11,687 bases of DNA from an uncultured Bacilli bacterium. Its GTDB lineage: Bacteria > Bacillota_I > Bacilli_A > RF39 > UBA660. The position numbers and the translations under genes are program-made. The stretch lies in NCBI GenBank assembly GCA_947630935.1, contig CANRJL010000023.1, positions 1 through 11,687 on the forward strand, given 5' to 3'. This document shows positions 6,378 through 11,687 of the stretch, piece after piece (position 1 is the first letter of the stretch; each line of letters begins with the position of its first letter). A model generated the notes under the pieces. That model made no database searches, had not been told where the DNA came from, and saw nothing but the letters and a program-made list of their open reading frames with translations.

Positions 6378-7984
6378 AAAGTTTCCATTAATTTAGGCAA
6401 AATCTGCTTCTTTCTTGAAATTAAATTAGGCAAAAATATCCCTTCTTCAAAATCAGTTTTATCAAAACTATCCATCATTATTTCTTTAGAAAGAGAATTA
6501 TATAAAACAAATGAACCATTTTTTATAACATCCGTTACAAAAACAGTAACAACAGAATATTCCCCTTTAGCTATTTCATCTAACTTATCTACATAATCAT
6601 TGATTTTTTCTTTCATATTATCAAAATCCATCGTTATTACTTGACTAATACCCAAAGTAGCACTGCCAACTTTATAAGATTTAAAATCTTGATATATAAT
6701 TTCATCAATACTCATGCCAGCTACACTACTTCCAGCCTTTAACATTTTATGACCATAAGAATTAATATCTTCACCACATATTTTAGCTAAAGCAATTGCC
6801 GTTTCTTTATCTTTTTCAGTAGTTGTTGGACTTTGAAAAATTAAAGTATCAGACAAAATAGCCGATAACATAATACCTGCAATTGATTTAGGAATTTTTA
6901 CATGATTTTCATTATATAAATTATAAATAATTGTACAAGTACAACCTACAGGCATACACCGAAAATTAATCGGAACACTAGTACCAATTGCTCCCAAATT
7001 GTGATGATCTATAATCTCCATAATTTCGGCTTCATCAATTCCTGGAACGCTTTGGTCAAGTTGATTATGGTCAACTAAAATAATTGGCATCCGTTCAAAA
7101 TTTCCAGCTTCCGTAACTTTAATCATTCCCAAACATTCCCCTTTTTTATTTAGCACTGGATAGTTTGAAAAGCCTTGACGATGTGCCATATCTATAAATT
7201 CAGTTAAATAATCTGTTTCATGAACAACACTAGGGTTTTGATTTAAAATAATAGTACTTACATAATTACTTAAAGAAATAGCATTACAAGTATTATAAGT
7301 ATCCAAAGGACTAGAAATTACACTTACATGATTTTTATTAGCTAACTCTAACAAATCAGAAGATAACTTAAAACCATTAGTTAAAATAATTAAACTAATT
7401 TTTTTAGCTAAGCCATATTCTAAAACTTTATGACGATCACCAATAATTAAAATATCACTCGGATTCAAATGAACTTGTTCAATAAAAGTCTGACTTTGAT
7501 AACTTGCTGCCAACATAGTTCCTTTAAACTCATCTTGAAATCTCGTAATCTCTTGCCCATTTAAAGCACTTAATAACTTATCATAATTAGTATATAAAGT
7601 ATTTTTAACTGTGTGAATAAATAACATTGCAATTTCCTTTAAAGTAATTAAACTTACTAATTTTAAATCGTTACCAACAACCGGAACTGCTGTAAGTTTA
7701 TGTTCTAATAAATAATCAATAACTTCTTTAATTGAGTTTTTATCATAAACATAAGTTCCTTTATTATAATGAACATTTCTAATTTGAACTTTAGCATTAT
7801 TTAAATATTCTGGTTCTTTAACCCCAAAATAATTTAAAACAAATTTTGTCTCTTTATTAATATGTCCAATAACTCTGGCACAAGATTTTTCACCAATTTC
7901 ATTTTTTAAATATGCTAGACTAATAGCCGAACAAACACTATCTGTATCAGGATTGCGATGCCCAAATATATAAGTTGTTTTCAT
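6362..7984 (-). CDS. ppaC: Manganese-dependent inorganic pyrophosphatase with CBS-DRTGG-CBS insert
   Basis: A 540-residue family II pyrophosphatase of the regulated CBS class, hydrolysing cytosolic PPi to phosphate. The DHH catalytic domain shows GHRNPDTDS at residues 8-16 (His9, Asp13 and Asp15 as metal ligands), VDHNQ (Asp305), IIDHH (326-328) and SDT (Asp379). The C-terminal DHHA2 domain ends with SRKKQILP at 523-530, the substrate-binding Arg/Lys motif. Inserted between about 65 and 300 are CBS1, a DRTGG region and CBS2. In characterised relatives the CBS domains bind adenine nucleotides, and the DRTGG form is activated by Ap4A. The frame is open 48 codons further, into the neighbouring gene, but GGTGAT at 7994-7989 places the start at 7984; the ATG at 7996 lacks a binding site. 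Confidence 0.93.
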   Translation of the reverse strand: MKTTYIFGHRNPDTDSVCSAISLAYLKNEIGEKSCARVIGHINKETKFVLNYFGVKEPEYLNNAKVQIRNVHYNKGTYVYDKNSIKEVIDYLLEHKLTAVPVVGNDLKLVSLITLKEIAMLFIHTVKNTLYTNYDKLLSALNGQEITRFQDEFKGTMLAASYQSQTFIEQVHLNPSDILIIGDRHKVLEYGLAKKISLIILTNGFKLSSDLLELANKNHVSVISSPLDTYNTCNAISLSNYVSTIILNQNPSVVHETDYLTEFIDMAHRQGFSNYPVLNKKGECLGMIKVTEAGNFERMPIILVDHNQLDQSVPGIDEAEIMEIIDHHNLGAIGTSVPINFRCMPVGCTCTIIYNLYNENHVKIPKSIAGIMLSAILSDTLIFQSPTTTEKDKETAIALAKICGEDINSYGHKMLKAGSSVAGMSIDEIIYQDFKSYKVGSATLGISQVITMDFDNMKEKINDYVDKLDEIAKGEYSVVTVFVTDVIKNGSFVLYNSLSKEIMMDSFDKTDFEEGIFLPNLISRKKQILPKLMETLKKRV

Positions 7985-8000
7985 CCATATCACCATCAAA

Positions 8001-8029
8001 AATATATCACATTTAAAAGAAAAAAACAA
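8001..8029 (-). promoter_or_regulatory. Promoter of the pyrophosphatase gene
   Basis: On the minus strand TTGTTT (8029-8024) and TATATT (8006-8001) are 17 bases apart, and TG precedes the -10 (TGATATATT). The predicted start near 7994 coincides with the GGTGAT ribosome binding site, so the leader would be about 10 bases. Confidence 0.5.
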
Positions 8030-8063
8030 AGTTTTAAAATGAACCAAAAAAATTTTTAGAACA

Positions 8064-8069
8064 TATACT
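8064..8069 (+). promoter_or_regulatory. -10 element of the divergent SDR gene
   Basis: TATACT lies six bases before the Shine-Dalgarno GAGGTGAT (8076-8083). No good -35 is seen 17-18 bases upstream (the region reads TGAACC). It would give a leader of about 13 bases. Confidence 0.4.
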
Positions 8070-8088
8070 ATCAGCGAGGTGATTAAAG

Positions 8089-9009
8089 ATGAAATATGAT
8101 TATAATTATAATAACGAATTTTATACATATTTAGATAAAATAGGAATTAAAAGTAAAGAATATGAAATTTTAGCTCCCGAACAATCGCAAAACGAACAAC
8201 CAGGCAAAGAGTATCTAATGACTCCCCAACCAATATTTGATAACCCAAATTACAAAGGCAGTGGCAAATTAAAAGACAAAGTAGCAATCATTACAGGTGG
8301 TGATAGTGGTCTTGGAAAAGCAGCAGCTATTGCATTTACCAAAGAAGGCGCCAAAATAGTTATACCTTATTACAATGAGCATCAAGATGCTTGTCAAACT
8401 AAAGAATACATTGAACAACTAGGAGGCGAATGCTTACTTTTAAGTGGTGATATTTCTAAACCAGAATTTAGTAAAAAAATTGTTGAAGAAACTATCAACA
8501 CTTTCGGTAAAATTGATATCTTAGTAAATAATGCCGGTGTTCAATATCAACAAGATAAACTAAACGATATTTGTAATGAACAATTTGATTGGACTATGAA
8601 AGTAAATGTCTATGGGATGTTTTACTTAACCAAAGCAGTTTTGCCTTATCTTAAAAGTGGTGCTTCAATCATAAACTTAACCAGTGTAACATTCTTTTAT
8701 GGAGAACCTCAATTAATTGATTATGTTACAACCAAAGGCGCAATCATCGGTTTTACTAGAGCACTAGCGAGAAATTTAGCCCTTAAAAACATTCGAGTAA
8801 ATGCCATCGCTCCTGGCTTTTTTTGGACTCCACTCCAACCAGCATGCTGGGTCAAAGAAAAGATTCCATCATTAGGAGCAGATTCAGCTATGGCAAGAGG
8901 CGCAATGCCTTATGAATTAGCACCAACTTTTGTATTCTTAGCAAGTTCTGACTCTAGTTACTTAACAGGTCAAGTCATTCATAACAATGGTGGGCAAATA
9001 ATGCAATAA
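8089..9009 (+). CDS. SDR family oxidoreductase, YghA/YdaD (general stress protein 39) type
   Basis: A 306-residue NAD(P)-dependent SDR. After an N-terminal extension of about 60 residues containing QPGKEYLMTPQP (37-48), typical of the YghA/YdaD subgroup, the Rossmann motif TGGDSGLG lies at 69-76 and NNAG at 147-150. The catalytic set is Asn173, Ser199, Tyr212 and Lys216 (YVTTK), and the protein ends with LTGQVIHNNGGQ, the usual SDR C-terminal signature. The first 28 residues, rich in Tyr and Asn, look longer than in relatives, but the strong GAGGTGAT site five bases before the ATG supports this start. Relatives are stress-induced, and substrates (aldehydes or sugars) are poorly defined. It is transcribed alone, divergent from the pyrophosphatase gene and convergent with the ligD-like gene. 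Confidence 0.9.
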   Translation: MKYDYNYNNEFYTYLDKIGIKSKEYEILAPEQSQNEQPGKEYLMTPQPIFDNPNYKGSGKLKDKVAIITGGDSGLGKAAAIAFTKEGAKIVIPYYNEHQDACQTKEYIEQLGGECLLLSGDISKPEFSKKIVEETINTFGKIDILVNNAGVQYQQDKLNDICNEQFDWTMKVNVYGMFYLTKAVLPYLKSGASIINLTSVTFFYGEPQLIDYVTTKGAIIGFTRALARNLALKNIRVNAIAPGFFWTPLQPACWVKEKIPSLGADSAMARGAMPYELAPTFVFLASSDSSYLTGQVIHNNGGQIMQ

Positions 9010-9029
9010 AAAAGCAATTTGCTTTTTTT
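9008..9029. terminator. Bidirectional terminator between SDR and ligD-like gene
   Basis: AAAAAAGC (9008-9015), loop AATTT and GCTTTTTT (9021-9028) form an A-stem-T hairpin that works on both strands. It overlaps the SDR stop codon (9007-9009) and lies 13 bases from the convergent stop at 9045-9043. Confidence 0.8.
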
Positions 9030-9042
9030 ATTAAAAAACTAA

Positions 9043-10404
9043 TTACTGAATAACTTCAAAAAAACCTTCCCATGGATCTTTTCTATTCAATCTTAAAATA
9101 GCTTTAGTTATATCAATTTCATTAGGTTTAACAGCATCCAATTCACTCCACTTAATCGGCATTGAAACAGTCGGCTTATCTCTTAATCTAACTGAATAAG
9201 GAGCCACACTAGTAGAACCATAACTATTTCTTACCCAATCAATAAATATTTTATGCCGTCTTTTTTTCTTACTCATATTACTTACATATTTACTAGGCCA
9301 TTTCATTTCCATCAATTTAACAATATTTTTAGCAAATAATTTAAAATCTTCCCAAGACTTAATTGAATGAATTGGCACAACCACATGATAGCCCTTACCA
9401 CCACTAGTTTTCAAAAAAGATTTTAAACCTAAATCATCCAATATATTCTTCAAATCTTTTACCCCAGTTCTTAAATCTTTTAAACTAACAGTTTCATCAG
9501 GGTCTAAATCAAAAACCATCATATCAGGTCTATTACTTGGAAGCCGACTACCCCAAAGATGAAATTCATAACTATTCATTTGAACTTCACTTATTAACCC
9601 ACTTATCGTCTCAATATAATAATAATCTTCTTTCTTAAATTTTTTAATTCCTGCACTTTTAGTTTCTAAATGTTTTTTAAAAAATTTCTTACCATTAGGA
9701 CATCTAATTGTACTAATAAGTCTTTTATCTAAAAATGGTAACATCCTTTTAGCAACTTTTTGATAATATAAAACCAAATCTAATTTAGTAACTTGAGGCT
9801 TAGAAAAAATTACTTTTTGCGGATTGGTTATTAAAATAGTTTCAACATAAGTTTGATTATCTTCTTTAATAAATGTTGCATTTTTAAATATTTCTTTCAT
9901 TGTTCTTCCACTTCTAATACTTTTATCAATTTTAGAAATATCTAAATAATTAGCATATTCATCATTTTCTTTTAATAAAAGCCAATCATTATCTTTTATT
10001 TTAACTAAAGTCCATAAACCTTTTAAACGACTTCCAAATAATCTAAACTTAATCATTCCATTAGAATAATTTAAACATTCATAATATCCTTCATCAAATA
10101 TCATTACTGTTCCTCCACCATATTCTCCCTTAGGAATTATTCCTTCAAAATTACGATAAGAATATGGATGATCTTCTACCATAACCGCTAATCTTTTCTC
10201 ACCAATTTTATAACTTGGACCTTTAGGAATAGCCCAACTTTTTAAAACGCCATTACTTTCTAAACGTAAATCATAATGATCGTGACTTGCTAAATGATGT
10301 TGTACTACAAATCTTAATTTATGATGCTTAACTTCTCTTTTCCCAATAGGTTCTTTAGTTTTATCAAAATTTCTTTTAGTATTATATTTTCTTAAATTAT
10401 CCAT
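9043..10404 (-). CDS. ligD: LigD-like end-joining protein: 3'-phosphoesterase plus polymerase domain, no ligase core
   Basis: A 453-residue protein. Residues about 25-172 are the LigD 3'-phosphoesterase domain: VVQHH (His37), DHYDLRLE (His43, Asp45, Arg47), IPKGPS, VEDHPYSY (His79), EGIIPKGEYGGGTV and SGRTMKEI. Residues about 190-450 are the primase-like LigD polymerase domain: TNPQKVIF, HLWGSR, the metal-binding FDLDP (Asp299, Asp301), TSGGKGYH (334-340) and IDWVRN with Asp389, followed by SVAPYSVR. These are joined by a linker of some 20 residues; the ATP-dependent ligase core found between them in full LigD is absent, with no KxDG motif. ATG at 10404 is preferred over 10410 because GAGG is then eight bases away instead of two. 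Known role of such domains is end processing and fill-in in Ku-dependent end joining; no Ku gene is in the window. Confidence 0.9.
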   Translation of the reverse strand: MDNLRKYNTKRNFDKTKEPIGKREVKHHKLRFVVQHHLASHDHYDLRLESNGVLKSWAIPKGPSYKIGEKRLAVMVEDHPYSYRNFEGIIPKGEYGGGTVMIFDEGYYECLNYSNGMIKFRLFGSRLKGLWTLVKIKDNDWLLLKENDEYANYLDISKIDKSIRSGRTMKEIFKNATFIKEDNQTYVETILITNPQKVIFSKPQVTKLDLVLYYQKVAKRMLPFLDKRLISTIRCPNGKKFFKKHLETKSAGIKKFKKEDYYYIETISGLISEVQMNSYEFHLWGSRLPSNRPDMMVFDLDPDETVSLKDLRTGVKDLKNILDDLGLKSFLKTSGGKGYHVVVPIHSIKSWEDFKLFAKNIVKLMEMKWPSKYVSNMSKKKRRHKIFIDWVRNSYGSTSVAPYSVRLRDKPTVSMPIKWSELDAVKPNEIDITKAILRLNRKDPWEGFFEVIQ

Positions 10405-10493
10405 AACCATTACCTCAATATTATTTTGGCATTTTAATTAAAAGTTATGAAAAAAACAACTATTTCACTAATAATATTTTTAATTTTTAAACA

Positions 10494-10499
10494 TATATT
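10494..10499 (+). promoter_or_regulatory. Possible -10 element for the 26-aa ORF
   Basis: TATATT lies five bases upstream of the Shine-Dalgarno-like AGGTGAT (10505-10511). No clear -35 was found. The arrangement matches that of other genes here, but AT-rich DNA gives such hexamers by chance. Confidence 0.25.
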
Positions 10500-10515
10500 T
10501 TTTTAGGTGATATTT

Positions 10516-10596
10516 ATGTTTATTTATTTTCGATTTAATAATCAAGAAGAAAAAGATAATTTTTTAAAGAAAAAACAAACCACTAATATCTTTTAA
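10516..10596 (+). CDS. Small ORF, 26 aa, possible gene remnant
   Basis: ATG at 10516 has a strong AGGTGAT site five bases upstream and a TATATT further up. The 26-residue product begins MFIYFRFNNQEEKDNFLKKK, which looks like the first strand and helix of a globular domain, then stops at 10594-10596. Its last 33 bases run antisense to the 3' end of the 301-aa gene. Either it is the 5' stub of a gene lost when the downstream block changed, or a genuine small protein, or chance. I do not recognise it. Confidence 0.35.
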   Translation: MFIYFRFNNQEEKDNFLKKKQTTNIF

Positions 10597-11469
10597 TGCT
10601 TTTTTATGTTTAGAAGTCAAATCGTTATTATTCTTAAATTTATAACGAATTTCTTTGGCATCATGAGCCGGTTTTAATAAATTATTTCTAATTGCTAAAT
10701 AACCATTAGAAATAAAATAATTAAAATTTACATAAGAACAATCTCTTTCTAATAAATACTGTAATATCTTAATATTTTTTTCAAAATTACGAGATATATA
10801 TTTAAAAGAATCAGTAAAAAAAACTTTTTGTTCACTATTAACAGCATTTTCTAAAGACTCACATAAAAAAGTATTAAAACTAGTTGCATAACCATCTTCA
10901 ATTACTATATTTTTTTCATTTGGTAATTGCTTTTTAGCAAGAGGTAAATAAACAATTTTTTGTTCATATATTTTCTTACTAAAATGACTTTCGTGTTTTT
11001 TCATATTAGCAATTTCTAAAATAATATGCCACGCTAGAGGATAAGAATTAACGATATTTAAGTAATAATTATCCTTATCATCATTATCCAATTCATGACA
11101 TATCTTTTCTAAAGAAATATTCTTAAAATATCCTATTGCTTGAATAGTAATTTTTTTAATCTGTTCACTACTTAATTGAACTTCAAAACTATATTCTTTA
11201 TAAAAATCACTATGAGCAGTTTCAATTAAACTATTTCTAATAGTACATACTACAAATGAACTTATATCAATATTACATTTTGGCAAATAAAACTTAGCTT
11301 CTTCCTTAGAAAAAAACATAATGCCATTTCTTACTTCTTTATTATTCCATAGTCTTAACAAAGATACCATTTGTTTTTGGACATTTTCTATTATATTCTC
11401 ATTATTTTTAAGTCCAAAACCATCTAATAAAGCTTTTAATTTACTTAAATATTCTAATATTTCTTTCAT
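10564..11469 (-). CDS. Unrecognised protein, 301 aa, second gene of a coupled pair
   Basis: I cannot assign this to a family. The product is soluble, Lys/Asn/Glu-rich, with no signal peptide, membrane segment, Walker motif or clear nuclease motif. The N-terminal 45 residues are probably helical (LEYLSKLKALLDGFGLKNN, then NVQKQMVSLLRLW). The middle contains IRNSLIETAHSDFYKEYSFE and LSSEQIKKITIQAIGYF (about 75-115), then SYPLAWHIILEIANMKKHESHF (about 142-165). The C-terminal region includes YLLERDCSYVNFNYF and a basic tail. The ATG at 11469 overlaps the upstream TAA stop (TAATG), so translation is probably coupled. Base composition is like the rest of the window. The 3' end has no obvious terminator. 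An accessory or defence role is conceivable only from its two-gene context. Confidence 0.75.
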   Translation of the reverse strand: MKEILEYLSKLKALLDGFGLKNNENIIENVQKQMVSLLRLWNNKEVRNGIMFFSKEEAKFYLPKCNIDISSFVVCTIRNSLIETAHSDFYKEYSFEVQLSSEQIKKITIQAIGYFKNISLEKICHELDNDDKDNYYLNIVNSYPLAWHIILEIANMKKHESHFSKKIYEQKIVYLPLAKKQLPNEKNIVIEDGYATSFNTFLCESLENAVNSEQKVFFTDSFKYISRNFEKNIKILQYLLERDCSYVNFNYFISNGYLAIRNNLLKPAHDAKEIRYKFKNNNDLTSKHKKALKDISGLFFL

Positions 11470-11684
11470 TAACTACACCACTTCTTTTTCTCAAAAATTT
11501 TTATCCATCCCATATCTAACCAAAACTTAACTTCATCATATGCTAAAACTTCTTTACTTGGCATATTCAAAATATATATTTCAATATTTTTATTGTGAAT
11601 TAAATTTAAAATAACAACATAGGTAAGTTCTGCTATTGAACTTGCACCAATATAACCTTTAATTCCATTTTTTTCTTCATTCAT
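11469..11684 (-). CDS. Small unrecognised protein, 71 aa or longer, at the window edge
   Basis: The ATG at 11684-11682 gives a 71-residue product, but the only upstream codon in the window is sense, so the frame may start beyond the edge. The visible part has a hydrophobic helix (AELTYVVILNLI, about residues 18-29), a short beta-type stretch (IEIYIL) and a C-terminal YDEVKFWLDMGWIKIFEKKKW, which resembles a small helix-turn-wing module. Such compact modules occur in DNA-binding proteins and in small middle components of three-component defence systems, but I see no diagnostic motif for either. The next frame contains TAATGA at the edge, so an upstream gene may end right at this start. It is coupled to the 301-aa gene by TAATG. 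Confidence 0.55.
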   Translation of the reverse strand: MNEEKNGIKGYIGASSIAELTYVVILNLIHNKNIEIYILNMPSKEVLAYDEVKFWLDMGWIKIFEKKKWCS

Positions 11685-11687
11685 TAG

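Noticed and set aside
7985..8128. Forty-eight extra N-terminal codons for the pyrophosphatase
   Set aside because: They would overlap the divergent SDR start, lack a ribosome binding site, and precede the family's normal start at the MKTTYIFGHRNPD motif.
4889..9009. Possible duplication relationship between the two SDR genes
   Set aside because: They share only general SDR motifs, differ in cofactor loop (TGASSGIG versus TGGDSGLG) and N-terminal length, and belong to different subgroups.
11321..11530. Plus-strand 69-codon frame
   Set aside because: It is antisense across the junction of the two coupled minus-strand genes, and has no ribosome binding site or recognisable protein.
1..11687. 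CRISPR array, tRNA, rRNA, insertion sequence or attachment site
   Set aside because: No regularly spaced repeats, cloverleaf-like genes, transposase motifs or paired terminal inverted repeats were seen on either strand.

Overview
The window is strongly AT-rich DNA with short intergenic gaps. Shine-Dalgarno sites are mostly AGGTGA/GGAGG type and promoters look sigma-A-like. Stops are mainly TAA, but the SDR upstream of truB ends in TGA and Trp is written TGG, so the standard bacterial code is used and not the Mycoplasma code. Together with a SipW-type secretion cassette and a CBS/DRTGG pyrophosphatase, this suggests a low-GC member of the Bacilli/Firmicutes, perhaps an uncultured host-associated lineage. 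That placement is inference.

Layout. (1) 124-2658, plus strand: a three-gene surface/secretion cassette consisting of a SipW-cognate exported protein, a long-form multi-spanning S26 signal peptidase whose reading frame is broken at an A8 run (988-995), and a DUF5305-like membrane protein, closed by a clear terminator at 2660-2701. (2) 2848-4059, plus: a BaiN/YhiN (HI0933) family flavoprotein, overlapping tail-to-tail by 4 bases with (3) a minus-strand operon (5650 down to 4056) of an SDR oxidoreductase and truB, coupled by an ATGA overlap. (4) 6308-5772, minus: an unrecognised 178-aa protein with its own promoter and terminator. (5) 7984-6362, minus: a CBS-DRTGG-CBS family II inorganic pyrophosphatase, divergent from (6) 8089-9009, plus: a YghA/YdaD-like SDR. 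(7) 10404-9043, minus: a LigD-like protein with only the 3'-phosphoesterase and polymerase domains and no ligase core. (8) 11684-10564, minus: two translationally coupled genes I do not recognise, the first reaching the window edge, with a small plus-strand ORF (10516-10596) tucked against the 3' end.

Most genes are independent housekeeping or accessory functions. The clear functional unit is the 124-2658 cassette: exported substrate, its likely peptidase and a membrane partner. The observations most worth following are the dnaX-type A_AAA_AAG motif exactly where the signal peptidase frame breaks, the ligase-less LigD, and the recurrent placement of -10 hexamers directly next to Shine-Dalgarno sites, which implies very short 5' leaders. 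The pair at the right edge is the best candidate for something undescribed, but the sequence alone does not reveal its role.
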